Source: Aurantimonas sp036549475 (GTDB lineage: Bacteria; Pseudomonadota; Alphaproteobacteria; Rhizobiales; Rhizobiaceae). Taken from it: a stretch of 64,000 nt of DNA. Made by a program: the position numbers and the translations under genes. The stretch covers positions 15,156 to 79,155 of the forward strand of contig NZ_JAZHLI010000020.1 of assembly GCF_036549475.1 (NCBI RefSeq), given 5' to 3'. The notes below the pieces were generated by a model. It saw only the letters and a program-made list of their open reading frames with translations, did no database searches and was not told where the DNA came from. Below, in pieces: positions 9,027-21,003 of this stretch (position 1 is its first letter; every line of letters starts with the position of its first letter).

Positions 9027-10511
9027 ATGTTCGGCAAACGCGGAAGCGAGACCAATACCAGCACCGGCATGGGTCTGTCCTCGACCCTGCCGAAGCCGGC
9101 GGCAGCGCCGGTCGCGGCGCCCCCGCCGCGCGAGCCCGTGTCGCGTGCACGCGTGGCCCCGGCGCCCGCGGCCGAGCCTCGGGCACCGGTCGCCAGCGAT
9201 ACCTCGGCGGCGGTGCGGCCGGACAGCTACTACGCCCGCAAGGCCGAAGTGTTTGCCGCCCTGATCGACACGATCGACCTGTCGCAGCTGGCGCGGCTCG
9301 ACGCCGAGAGCGCCCGCGAGGAAATCCGCGACATCGTCAACGACATCGTCGCGATCAAAAGCTTCGCCATGTCGATCTCCGAGCAGGAGGACATGCTCAG
9401 CGACATCTGCAACGATGTCCTCGGCTACGGGCCCCTGGAGCCGTTGCTGGCGCGCGACGACATCGCCGACATCATGGTCAACGGCGCCCGCCAGACCTTC
9501 ATCGAAGTCGCCGGCAAGGTCCTGGAGACCAATGTCCGCTTCCGCGACAACCAGCAGCTCCTGAACATCTGCCAGCGCATCGTCAGCCAGGTCGGCCGGC
9601 GCGTCGACGAGACCTCGCCGATCTGCGACGCGCGCCTGCCCGACGGCAGCCGCGTCAACGTCATCGCACCGCCGCTGTCGATCGACGGCACCAGCCTGAC
9701 CATTCGTAAGTTCAAGAAGGACAAGCTGACCCTCGATCAGCTTGTCCAGTTCGGCGCGATCTCGCCGGAAGGCGCGCAGATCCTGCAGATCATCGGCCGG
9801 GTGCGCTGCAACGTCGTGATCTCCGGCGGTACCGGCTCGGGCAAGACGACGCTGCTGAACTGCCTGACCCGCTACATCGACACCGACGAGCGGATCATCA
9901 CCTGCGAGGATTCGGCCGAGCTGCAGCTCCAGCAGCCCCATGTCGTGCGGCTCGAGACCCGCCCCCCGAACATCGAGGGCGAGGGCGAGATCACCATGCG
10001 CGACCTGGTCAAGAACTGCCTGCGCATGCGGCCCGAACGCATCATCGTCGGCGAGGTCCGCGGACCCGAGGTCTTCGACCTCCTGCAGGCGATGAACACC
10101 GGCCATGACGGCTCGATGGGCACGATCCACGCCAACTCGCCACGCGAGTGCCTGAACCGCATGGAATCGATGATCGCCATGGGCGGCTTCTCGCTGCCCT
10201 CGCGGACCGTCAAGGAGATCATCGTCGGCTCCATCGACGTGATCGTCCAGGCCGCCCGCCTGCGCGATGGTTCGCGCCGGATCACCCACATCACCGAAGT
10301 GCTGGGCATGGAAGGCGACGTGATCACGACGCAGGACCTGTTCGTCTACGACATGAACGGCGAGGACGCCCAGGGACGGATCCTCGGCCGGCACCGCTCG
10401 ACCGGCATCGGCCGGCCGGCCTTCTGGGACCGGGCCCGGTACTACAACGAGGAGCAGCGGCTCGCAGCGGCCCTCGACGCCGCCGGTGTCGACGAGACGG
10501 CGGGGCTCTGA
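9027..10511 (+). CDS. cpaF: Flp pilus assembly/retraction ATPase CpaF (TadA)
   Basis: Hexameric secretion ATPase that powers Flp pilus dynamics. A disordered Ala/Pro-rich N-terminus of about 60 aa precedes the conserved body. Walker A GGTGSGKTT is near residues 267-275. The acidic Walker B region follows (MRPERIIVGEVRG), and the GHDGSMGTIHANS segment is the family His box. The 494-aa length fits CpaF. It sits between the placement protein CpaE and the platform protein TadB, with 2 bp to the next ATG. Confidence 0.96.
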   Translation: MFGKRGSETNTSTGMGLSSTLPKPAAAPVAAPPPREPVSRARVAPAPAAEPRAPVASDTSAAVRPDSYYARKAEVFAALIDTIDLSQLARLDAESAREEIRDIVNDIVAIKSFAMSISEQEDMLSDICNDVLGYGPLEPLLARDDIADIMVNGARQTFIEVAGKVLETNVRFRDNQQLLNICQRIVSQVGRRVDETSPICDARLPDGSRVNVIAPPLSIDGTSLTIRKFKKDKLTLDQLVQFGAISPEGAQILQIIGRVRCNVVISGGTGSGKTTLLNCLTRYIDTDERIITCEDSAELQLQQPHVVRLETRPPNIEGEGEITMRDLVKNCLRMRPERIIVGEVRGPEVFDLLQAMNTGHDGSMGTIHANSPRECLNRMESMIAMGGFSLPSRTVKEIIVGSIDVIVQAARLRDGSRRITHITEVLGMEGDVITTQDLFVYDMNGEDAQGRILGRHRSTGIGRPAFWDRARYYNEEQRLAAALDAAGVDETAGL

Positions 10512-10513
10512 CG

Positions 10514-11521
10514 ATGGGCCCGGCTGGCGTTGTCCTGTTCATTCTCCTCTCGACGGTCGCGGCCGGCGGGCTCGCCTTCGCCTTTCTGCAGCCGCGGATC
10601 GTCAAGGAACGCAAGGTGGAGAACCGCCGCGCGCAATATACGCGCGACGACAGCGAACGCCGCTCGCTCAAGGTCGCGCGCGACCGGTTGAAGGAGCAGG
10701 ACAAGCGGCGCAAGACGATCCAGTCGTCGCTCAAGGAGCTCGAATCCCGTCACAAGGAGCGCGACAAGCACACCGGCAAGCTGACCCTGCAGCGCCAGCT
10801 CGAACAGGCCGGATGGAAGCTGTCGGTCAAGCAGTTCGTGCTGTTCAGCATCGTGCTGGGCCTGGTCAGCACGATGGTCGCGGCGATCTTCGGTGCGCCG
10901 CTCCTGCTGCTCGTCGGCGCCGCCGTCGTCGGCGGGCTCGGTCTGCCGCGCTTCCTGCTGGCGCGGGCGCGCAAGAAGCGGTTCCAGAAGTTCGGCGAGG
11001 AGTTTCCCAATGCCATCGACCTGATCGTGCGCGGCGTCAAATCCGGTCTGCCGCTGAACGACACCCTGAAGATCGTCTCCAGCGAGACGATGGAGCCGGT
11101 GCGCAGCGAGTTCCGCAAGATCATCGAGAGCCAGCAGATGGGTGTGCCGATCTCCGAAGCGGTCGAGCGGCTCTATCGCAACATTCCCACCTCGGAGGCG
11201 AACTTCTTCGCCATCGTCATCGCCATCCAGTCGCAGGCCGGCGGCAACCTGTCGGAAGCGCTCGGCAATCTGTCGGCGGTCCTGCGCGACCGCAAGAAGA
11301 TGCGGGCCAAGGTCCAGGCGATGTCGATGGAAGCCAAGGCGTCCGGCGGCATCATCGGCGCGCTGCCCGTGATCGTGGCCGGTCTCGTCTACATCACGAC
11401 GCCCGATTACATCTCCGTCCTGTTCACCTCGGGTACCGGTAATCTGATTCTTGCGGTCTCGGCCGTGTGGATGGCGACCGGCGTCTTCGTGATGAAGAAG
11501 ATGATCAGCTTCGAGTTCTAG
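10514..11521 (+). CDS. tadB: Flp pilus inner-membrane platform protein TadB
   Basis: One of two inner-membrane T2SS-F domain platform proteins that couple CpaF to pilin insertion. The 335-aa product has an N-terminal membrane helix, then a long charged coiled-coil-like stretch (residues ~30-95, rich in Lys, Arg and Glu). Two more helices, the F domain (FPNAIDLIVRGVKSGLPL and SQAGGNLSEALGNLS) and C-terminal helices follow. The start lies 2 bp after cpaF, indicating one transcript. Confidence 0.94.
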   Translation: MGPAGVVLFILLSTVAAGGLAFAFLQPRIVKERKVENRRAQYTRDDSERRSLKVARDRLKEQDKRRKTIQSSLKELESRHKERDKHTGKLTLQRQLEQAGWKLSVKQFVLFSIVLGLVSTMVAAIFGAPLLLLVGAAVVGGLGLPRFLLARARKKRFQKFGEEFPNAIDLIVRGVKSGLPLNDTLKIVSSETMEPVRSEFRKIIESQQMGVPISEAVERLYRNIPTSEANFFAIVIAIQSQAGGNLSEALGNLSAVLRDRKKMRAKVQAMSMEAKASGGIIGALPVIVAGLVYITTPDYISVLFTSGTGNLILAVSAVWMATGVFVMKKMISFEF

Positions 11522-11575
11522 GGCCGACCGGCGCCGGGCCATCAGGCGCAGCCGAAGCGGAAGGTGCAGACGCAG

Positions 11576-12565
11576 ATGAATTCGATGTTCGCGCTACTCG
11601 GGATCACCCCGGCGGTCGCCGCCAGCGTGGTCATGGCGATTGCGGTGTTCACCACCTTCATCGCCATCGCCATGCCGATGCTGGCCGGCAACCAGCTCAA
11701 GAGCCGGATGAAGGCGGTCGCGCTGGAGCGCGACGAGATGCGGGCGCGCGAACGGGCGCGGATGGCGGCCGAAAACGACCGGGGGCGCTCGGGCCTGCGC
11801 CAGCAGGACAGCAAGGGCATCGCCAGCTTGGTCGTCGAGCGGCTCAACCTGCGCAAGGCCCTGGCCGACGACAAGACCGTCTCGAACCTGCGCAATGCCG
11901 GCTATCGCGGCCAGCGCCCGCTGACCCTCTTCCTGTTTGCCCGCGCGGTGTTGCCGCTGGTCGTGTTCGCGGTGGCCCTTTTCTATGTCTTCGGTCTCGG
12001 CCTCCTCCAGTCGAGTCCGCCGATGCTGCGCGTCGCGATCTGCCTGGGCGTCGCCTATGTCGGCTTCATCGCGCCGGTCCTCTTCGTGCAGAACCGGGCC
12101 ACCAAGCGCCGGCTGTCGATCACGCGGGCCTGGCCGGACGCCCTGGATCTGCTGCTGATCTGCGTGGAATCGGGCAATTCCATCGAGGCGGCCTTTCGCC
12201 GGGTGGCCGAGGAGATCGGCATCCAGTCGATCCCGCTGGCCGAGGAACTGGTGCTCGTCTGCGCCGAACTGTCCTATCTACCGGACCGAAAGGTGGCCTA
12301 CGACAATCTGGCCGCACGTACGGGCATCGACGGCGTGCGCACGGTCTGCACCGCGCTCGTCCAGGCCGAGCGCTACGGCACGCCACTCGGCACCGCGCTG
12401 CGCACGCTGTCCCAGGAAAACCGCGACCAGCGGATGAATCTCGCAGAGAAGAAGGCCGCCGCGCTGCCGCCGAAGCTGACGGTGCCGATGATCGTGTTCT
12501 TCCTGCCGGTGCTGTTCGCCGTGATCATCGGACCGGCGATCATCAAGGTCATGGCCGTCCAATAG
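11576..12565 (+). CDS. tadC: Flp pilus inner-membrane platform protein TadC
   Basis: Second T2SS-F domain platform protein, partner of TadB. About 329 aa with an N-terminal helix (VVMAIAVFTTFIAIAMPML), central helices, the F domain (WPDALDLLLICVESGNSIEAA, then YGTPLGTALRTLSQENRDQR), and a C-terminal helix pair (MIVFFLPVLFAVIIGPAIIKV). ATG 11576 is preferred, with GGAAGG upstream; a GTG at 11564 is an alternative. It is the last plus-strand gene of the pilus locus, followed by a strong terminator. Confidence 0.92.
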   Translation: MNSMFALLGITPAVAASVVMAIAVFTTFIAIAMPMLAGNQLKSRMKAVALERDEMRARERARMAAENDRGRSGLRQQDSKGIASLVVERLNLRKALADDKTVSNLRNAGYRGQRPLTLFLFARAVLPLVVFAVALFYVFGLGLLQSSPPMLRVAICLGVAYVGFIAPVLFVQNRATKRRLSITRAWPDALDLLLICVESGNSIEAAFRRVAEEIGIQSIPLAEELVLVCAELSYLPDRKVAYDNLAARTGIDGVRTVCTALVQAERYGTPLGTALRTLSQENRDQRMNLAEKKAAALPPKLTVPMIVFFLPVLFAVIIGPAIIKVMAVQ

Positions 12566-12717
12566 AACCGCCGGGCAGGGGCCGAGGTCAAACGAAGGGC
12601 TGCAACCGAGGTCGTGTTCGCCTCCGGCACGCCGCCGGAGAGTGATCCAGGCAGCCGGCCGAACAGGCTTTCGTGCAGTCTTGGGGATCGCATCGCGGCC
12701 CGGTATCACACCAGAAA

Positions 12718-12755
12718 CGAGGAAGGGCGCGGCTGGCCGGCCGCGCCCTTCCTCG
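12718..12755. terminator. Bidirectional terminator between tadC and tadD
   Basis: A perfect 16-bp inverted repeat (12718-12733 with 12740-12755; arms begin CGAGGAAGGGCGCGGC) around a 6-nt loop. It lies between convergent genes. On the minus strand the stem is followed by TTT; on the plus strand there is no T-run. Symmetry and position support termination from both sides. Confidence 0.8.
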
Positions 12756-12783
12756 CGTGTGTGTGTCGGTGTCGACCGGCCGG

Positions 12784-13602
12784 TCAGTTCTCGGCGCGGT
12801 CCTTGTCCTTGAGCATCGACCAGGTGTCCTGCTGGGACAGCATCGCCTTCAGGAAGGCGACATTGGCCTCCGCCTCAGACGGCGACAATTCGCTGGTGGC
12901 GATCTTCTCGGCCTCCTCGAAGCGGCCCTGCAGGCCGACGACCAGTGCCAGGTTCTGGCGCACGCGGCTGTCGCTGCCGGGCTGGGCGGCGGCGGACCGC
13001 AGGTAGGATTCGGCCGATTTCAGATCGCTGCCGAGGAGATAGGACATGCCGAGATTGGACAGAATCGTCGGCTCGTTGGGCTGCATGTCCAGCGCCTTGC
13101 GGTAAAGCGTGCGCGCGCCGGCCTGCTGGCCCATCTGGTCGAGGATGGCGCCCTCGGCGGAATAGAGGCGCCAGTCCGGATAGTCGGGGGTCTGGGCCCT
13201 GCGGATGGTCTCCAGCGCCTTGGGCAGGTCACCGGCAGCCGCCAGGGCCTTGCCGTAGGCAGCGAGAACGTCGCGATCCTTGGAATGGGCGATCGCCATC
13301 TGCTGCATCACCGCCAGCGACTGGTCGTTGCGGCCGGCCATCTGCAAGGCTGCGGCATAGGAGAGGCCGGTCGGCTTGTCCTTGGGATTGCGGTCGTAGG
13401 CGGCGCCATAGGTGCGGACCGCCGACTGGAGCTCGGTCGAGTTCATCTGCGCCACGGTGCGGCCCTGCGCCGGGCGCTGGATCGAACCGGTGGTCTCGTT
13501 GGAGACCGAGCCGCAGCCCTGGACGAGCAGCAGTGCGAGGCCTGCACCGAGGAGCAACCCCTGTTTCGCACGGCGTACCGAACTAGTTCCGCGCCCGACC
13601 AT
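12784..13602 (-). CDS. tadD: TadD-like TPR lipoprotein of the Flp pilus locus
   Basis: A 272-aa lipoprotein with signal LLLGAGLALLLVQGCGS and then several tetratricopeptide repeats. Clear units are ALETIRRAQTPDYPDWRLYS, LYRKALDMQPNEPTILSNLG and SYLRSAAAQPGSDSRVRQNL. TadD proteins are known as Flp pilus pilotin or assembly factors. It is convergent with tadC rather than in the same transcript. ATG 13602 has AGGAGAG upstream; the open frame further 5' is not needed. Confidence 0.85.
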   Translation of the reverse strand: MVGRGTSSVRRAKQGLLLGAGLALLLVQGCGSVSNETTGSIQRPAQGRTVAQMNSTELQSAVRTYGAAYDRNPKDKPTGLSYAAALQMAGRNDQSLAVMQQMAIAHSKDRDVLAAYGKALAAAGDLPKALETIRRAQTPDYPDWRLYSAEGAILDQMGQQAGARTLYRKALDMQPNEPTILSNLGMSYLLGSDLKSAESYLRSAAAQPGSDSRVRQNLALVVGLQGRFEEAEKIATSELSPSEAEANVAFLKAMLSQQDTWSMLKDKDRAEN

Positions 13603-13729
13603 GATCTCTCCTGTCCCGCCTGCACGCCGATCCCTGTAAATACGGACCGGCCTTCGAGGATGAGAGTATTTCGTTAACCCTAATGACCGGTTAATCCCGT
13701 GTCCGGACGCAACCCAGGAAATGCCCCCG

Positions 13730-15139
<1,410 letters not shown>

Positions 15140-15205
15140 GATCCGCACCGGCGGCCGCCTCGTCCGGCGGTCGCCGGCAGCACTGCCCGTGAACCCGAGG
15201 ACCCC

Positions 15206-16084
15206 ATGACCGAATCCCTCGATCCCCGCCTCAACGCCATGCGCCCCGATCTGGCAGATCGCCGGCTCGAAGGGCAGGTCACGGCGGACCGGTTCGTCGA
15301 GGGAGCCTTGCGCCGGATCATTGCCCCGCTCGCGCCGGTGCGCCGACATCCTGCCGGCAACGCGCCGCTCGACACCGAAGCCCTGTTCGGCGAGATCGTG
15401 ACCGTCTTCGACGAGGACCAGGAAGGCTGGGCCTGGGTGCAGCTTCAGCACGACGCCTATGTCGGCTACGTGCCAAGTGCCGCGCTCGGGGCGCCGGGCG
15501 CGTCCCCGACGCATCGGGTCAGCGTGCCGCGGACGCTGGTGTTTCCGGGCTACGACATCAAGCTGCCGCCGCTGCACGACCTGCCGATGGGCGCGAGGGT
15601 GGCGGTGGTCGGGGCCGGGGAGGACCACAACGCCTCCTATGCCCGTATCGAGCCGGCCGGCGCCGTCGTCACCCAGCATATCGAGCCGGCCGGCAACGTG
15701 GCCGGTGACTACGTCGCCATTGCCGAGCAGTTTCTTGGCGTGCCCTATCTGTGGGGTGGCAAGAGCGCCTCGGGCATCGACTGTTCCGGGCTTGTCCAGA
15801 TCGCCTGCCAGATGGCCGGGATCGATGCGCCGCGCGACACCGACATGCATGAGCGCGGGCTCGGCACCCGCATTGCCGGCGTCGAGGCCCTGCAGCGCGG
15901 CGACCTGGTCTTCTGGAAGGGGCATGTCGGCATCATGCTCGACGGCACACGGCTCCTGCACGCCAATGCCCATCACATGATGACGGCCGTAGAGCCGCTC
16001 GCGGCCATGATCGAACGGCTGGACAACAAGGGCGCGCCGGTCACGAGCGTCCGCCGGGTTCGCGCCGCCGGGACGCCGCGATAG
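15206..16084 (+). CDS. NlpC/P60 family peptidase with SH3-like N-terminus
   Basis: A 292-aa protein with SH3-like segments in residues ~50-150 (EIVTVFDEDQEGWAWVQL, then DAYVGYVPSAAL) and a C-terminal NlpC/P60 domain. The catalytic Cys is in GIDCSGLVQ near residue 193 and the His in GHVGIM near 240; the later LLHANAHH is the usual third region. No signal peptide is seen, so a cytosolic enzyme acting on recycled murein peptides (YkfC-like, gamma-D-Glu-diamino acid bond) is more likely than a wall hydrolase. Pairing with the M17 gene supports this. Confidence 0.88.
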   Translation: MTESLDPRLNAMRPDLADRRLEGQVTADRFVEGALRRIIAPLAPVRRHPAGNAPLDTEALFGEIVTVFDEDQEGWAWVQLQHDAYVGYVPSAALGAPGASPTHRVSVPRTLVFPGYDIKLPPLHDLPMGARVAVVGAGEDHNASYARIEPAGAVVTQHIEPAGNVAGDYVAIAEQFLGVPYLWGGKSASGIDCSGLVQIACQMAGIDAPRDTDMHERGLGTRIAGVEALQRGDLVFWKGHVGIMLDGTRLLHANAHHMMTAVEPLAAMIERLDNKGAPVTSVRRVRAAGTPR

Positions 16085-16178
16085 CGAACATCCGGTCGCC
16101 TCGCGCAAGGGTTATTTGACCTTGAGATCCCAGGGACGTTTCTCGTCTGGCATCACCATCGCGCATGGAGATCCTGTG

Positions 16179-16613
16179 ATGAAGACCACGATGGTTGTTG
16201 CAGCCGCATGGCTTGTCGCCCTCGCCGGCGGCGTTGCCGCGCAGGGCATGTCCGATGGGGCAGCCGACGGGTCGGGCATGGATCACGGCGCCATGCATGG
16301 CACTGCGACGGAGCACGGCGCCATGGACGAGGCCAATCCGTCGGCCGCGGCATTGGACAGCCCGTCGAGCAAGGCGTTCATCGCGGCCACCGACCGGATG
16401 CACGAGGGCATGTCGGTGGCGCTGACAGGCGATGCCGACGTCGATTTCGTGCGCGGCATGATCGCCCACCATCAAGGCGCGATCGACATGGCCGAGGTCG
16501 AGCTGGAATACGGCAAGGATCCCGAATTGCGGGCGCTGGCCGAAGCCATCATCACCGCCCAGGAAGCCGAGATCGCCCAGATGAGCGCCTGGCTGGAGCG
16601 CAACGCGCGCTGA
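16179..16613 (+). CDS. DUF305 family secreted protein
   Basis: A 144-aa protein with a Sec signal (MVVAAAWLVALAGGVAAQG), a Met/His/Asp-rich N-terminal stretch (GSGMDHGAMHG) and the DUF305 core: DRMHEGM, then RGMIAHHQGAIDMAEVELEYG. Met and His richness suggests periplasmic metal (copper or silver) binding, which is an inference. ATG 16179 has GGAG 8 nt upstream. It ends 27 bp before the convergent ghrA stop. Confidence 0.85.
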   Translation: MKTTMVVAAAWLVALAGGVAAQGMSDGAADGSGMDHGAMHGTATEHGAMDEANPSAAALDSPSSKAFIAATDRMHEGMSVALTGDADVDFVRGMIAHHQGAIDMAEVELEYGKDPELRALAEAIITAQEAEIAQMSAWLERNAR

Positions 16614-16640
16614 GCGGCGCCGCCGCTTCAGCCCGTTCCC

Positions 16641-17582
16641 TCAGTATCCCGCCGCGCGGTCCACCACGCCGCGCAGCGGTTCGCCGCGCTCATGGGCCGC
16701 GATCTGCCGCATGACCGCGGGAGCCAGTGCGTCGGGATCTGACACCGCGGCCGCATGGGGCGTGATGAAGACCCGGGGATGGCGCCACAGCGGGTGATCC
16801 GACGGCAGCGGCTCGACATTGAAGACGTCGAGCGAGGCTTCCATCAGCGTCTCCTGTTCAAGCGCATCGAGGATCGCGGCCTCGTTCTGCAGGCCGCCGC
16901 GCCCGGCATTGATCAGCACCGGCCCGCCCAGCGGCGTCTGCCGCTTGAGCCGCGACAGCAGTCCGGCGTCGATGATGCCGCGGGTCTCGGCGGTCAGCGG
17001 CAGCAGCACGACCAGAATGTCGGATGCCGCCAGAAAGCCGTCCAGACCGTCCTGCCCGGCATGGGTGTCGATCCCGTCGATCGCCTTCTCAGTGCGGCTC
17101 CAGCCGGCGACCTGGAAGCCGAGGACGCGCAACTTCCGGGCGGCATCCTGCCCGAGTTCGCCCAGGCCCATGATGCCGACGGTGATCTCCCTGGCGGCGG
17201 GCTGCATGCGCTCGTGCCAGATCGTCTGGACCTGCTGGGCGCGGTAGGCGCGGCCGCGGCGGAAATGATCGAGCACCCGCCAGACGACATATTCGCTCAT
17301 CCGGCTGGTGAGGTCTTCGGCGACGATGCGCACCACCGGCACGTCGGGCAGGCCCCGGTCGGCGAAGATGTGGTCGACGCCGGCACCGAGCGAGAAAACC
17401 GCCTTCAGGTTGGGCAGGTTCTCCAGAAGGCCCGGCGGCTGCTTCCAGACCACGGCGTATTCGATCGCCGGGTCGTCCGAGCGGGCGGGCTCAAGGACGA
17501 TGTCGCGGTCGCCGTCGGCCGCTTCCAGCGCGGCGCGCCAGCGCATCGGATCGAAGCCGGTCACGGACAGAAGAATGGTCAT
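16641..17582 (-). CDS. ghrA: Glyoxylate/hydroxypyruvate reductase A-like dehydrogenase
   Basis: NAD(P)H-dependent D-2-hydroxyacid dehydrogenase that reduces glyoxylate and hydroxypyruvate. The 313-aa length and the FSLGAGVDHI segment match GhrA. The dinucleotide motif is GIMGLGELGQDAARKL. INAGRGGLQNE holds the substrate arginine region, and the C-terminal FITPHAAAVSDP holds the catalytic His. The start lies 3 bp after the NUDIX gene stop, making it the last gene of the yej run. Confidence 0.9.
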   Translation of the reverse strand: MTILLSVTGFDPMRWRAALEAADGDRDIVLEPARSDDPAIEYAVVWKQPPGLLENLPNLKAVFSLGAGVDHIFADRGLPDVPVVRIVAEDLTSRMSEYVVWRVLDHFRRGRAYRAQQVQTIWHERMQPAAREITVGIMGLGELGQDAARKLRVLGFQVAGWSRTEKAIDGIDTHAGQDGLDGFLAASDILVVLLPLTAETRGIIDAGLLSRLKRQTPLGGPVLINAGRGGLQNEAAILDALEQETLMEASLDVFNVEPLPSDHPLWRHPRVFITPHAAAVSDPDALAPAVMRQIAAHERGEPLRGVVDRAAGY

Positions 17583-17585
17583 CGG

Positions 17586-18238
17586 TCAGTCCTCGCTGTC
17601 GAGCGTGCCCAGAAGTGCCTGGGCGCGCGAGCGGCCGAGCCGCGCGAACCAGTGGGTGCAGGCGATCAGATAGCCGTTCTCCACGCGCCGCTCGTCGACC
17701 GCGGCGATCAGGTCGTCGACCCTGGCAAGGATCGGCCGGATGTCCTCGTCCTCGTCGGCATTGCCGGCAGAGCTCGCCAGGTTCGACGCGTCCACCAGGG
17801 CCAGGAAGATGGTCGCGTGTTCGTCGGTCAGGCCGGGCGCCGCCAGCATCCGGAAGCAGCTCTCGATGGCCTGGGGCGCCAGGCCCGTCTCTTCGGTCAG
17901 CTCGCGTTCGGCGGCCGCCTCGTCGGATTCGCCCTCGTCGACCATGCCAGCCGGCAGTTCCAGCGCCGCGCCGCATTCGGTCTTGAGTGCCGCGGCCAGC
18001 CGGAACTGGCGAATGACGACGATGGAATCCAGCACCGGGTCGTAGGGAATGATGACCACGACCGAGCCGGTGTGGAGATATTCGCGGCGCACCGGGCCGA
18101 TCATGCCCGCGCCGTCGAGGCTCGCATGGCGCAGGGTCGCCGCCTTGAAATCGCGGAACCCGCCATGCAGCAACTCGTCGCTCACGAGCTCCGTCTCGAT
18201 CGGCTGGTCGTCGAGCCTGTCGCGATAGTGACCTGTAC

Positions 18239-18242
<4 letters not shown>
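17586..18242 (-). CDS. NUDIX hydrolase, ADP-ribose pyrophosphatase type
   Basis: A 218-aa NUDIX protein. The box GMVDEGESDEAAAERELTEE (Gly, then REL..EETG) lies near residues 98-117, preceded by ELPA as in ADP-ribose pyrophosphatases. VVVIIPYDPVLDSIVVIRQF is the substrate strand pair. The predicted activity is ADP-ribose to AMP plus ribose-5-phosphate; other nucleoside diphosphate sugars are possible. Its ATG overlaps the yejF stop (ATGA), so it is co-transcribed with the transporter, although no functional link is obvious. Confidence 0.88.
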
Positions 18243-19903
<1,661 letters not shown>

Positions 19904-19925
19904 GTGGAGATTCCTTGTTCCGGCG

Positions 19926-20924
19926 TCATCGCGTGGACGGTGCGGCGGCGCTGCGGGCCGGCTGGTGACAGGGGGCGGCATCCGGAGCGCCATGATGATC
20001 GCCGCCATCGTCGGCACAGACACCGCGCTCGATCTCGACCGTTGCGTGGCCGATGGCGAAGCGACGGCTGAGCTCGGCCTTGATGGAACGGGTGATCGCG
20101 GTGCCGTCGGCCCCGTCCGCGATGCAGGCGTGTAGCGTGGCGACGGTGCGCTCGGGCGTGATCGACCAGGCATGGACATGGTGGACCTCGCGCAGGCCAG
20201 GCACCGAGGCGACGAGATGCGGCTCGACCTCGGAGATGTCGATCCCGCCGGGGGCGCCCTCCAGCAGGACGTGGCCGGCGTCGCGGACCAGCCGCCAGGC
20301 CGAGACGAGAATGATCACCGAGACCAGCACCGACAGGATCGGATCGATGGGCGTCCAGCCGGTCCACAGGATGACGATCGCCGCAAGGATCGCGGCCACC
20401 GAGCCGAGGAGATCGCCCAGCACATGGAGTACCGCGCCGCGGATGTTGAGGTTCTCGCGGTCGGCGCCGTGGAGCACGAGGAAGACGCCGATGTTGACCA
20501 CCAGCCCGGCGACGGCGACCGCCATCATGGTGCCGCCGAGGATCGGGCTCGGCGCCTGCAGCCGGTGGAAAGCCTCGTAGATGATGACGGCGGCGATCAG
20601 GAAGAGCGCCAGGCCGTTGACGAAGGCCACGAGCACCTGGAAGCGGTCGTAGCCGAAGGTGCGGCGCGCGTCGCTGGGCTTGCGCGCGAGCCGGAAGGCG
20701 AACCAGCCGAGCGCCAGGGCGGCGAAGTCGGTCAGCATGTGCCCGGCATCGGCCAGCAGCGCCAGCGAGCCCGAGACGATGCCGCCGACCACCTCGGCGG
20801 CCATGAACAGGCCGGTCAGGACTGCCGCGACGGCGATCCGCGTCTCGTTGGCGCCCGCCGCATGGCCGGTAAAGCCATGGGAATGGTCGTGGCCGCCATG
20901 GTCGTGATGGGAATGATTGCTCAT
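19926..20924 (-). CDS. Cation diffusion facilitator, zinc/cobalt efflux type
   Basis: A 332-aa inner-membrane proton-coupled metal exporter. A His-rich N-terminus (HSHHDHGGHDHSHGF) precedes six predicted helices. The transport-site motif ALLADAGHMLTDFAAL (HxxxD) is in helix 2 and LHVLGDLLGSV (HxxxD) in helix 5; both HD pairs point to Zn(II). A C-terminal cytosolic domain (HHVHAWSITPERTVATLHAC) and a second His-rich tail follow. It resembles CzcD/ZitB. Unusually, it is inserted between yejE and yejF. Confidence 0.92.
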   Translation of the reverse strand: MSNHSHHDHGGHDHSHGFTGHAAGANETRIAVAAVLTGLFMAAEVVGGIVSGSLALLADAGHMLTDFAALALGWFAFRLARKPSDARRTFGYDRFQVLVAFVNGLALFLIAAVIIYEAFHRLQAPSPILGGTMMAVAVAGLVVNIGVFLVLHGADRENLNIRGAVLHVLGDLLGSVAAILAAIVILWTGWTPIDPILSVLVSVIILVSAWRLVRDAGHVLLEGAPGGIDISEVEPHLVASVPGLREVHHVHAWSITPERTVATLHACIADGADGTAITRSIKAELSRRFAIGHATVEIERGVCADDGGDHHGAPDAAPCHQPARSAAAPSTR

Positions 20925-21003
20925 GCCGTCGTCTCCGGCGGAGGGCCGGCAGCAGTTCGACGGCACCCGCGTGCGGGAAGCGTGGTTGGCGCCGACATCG
21001 ACC

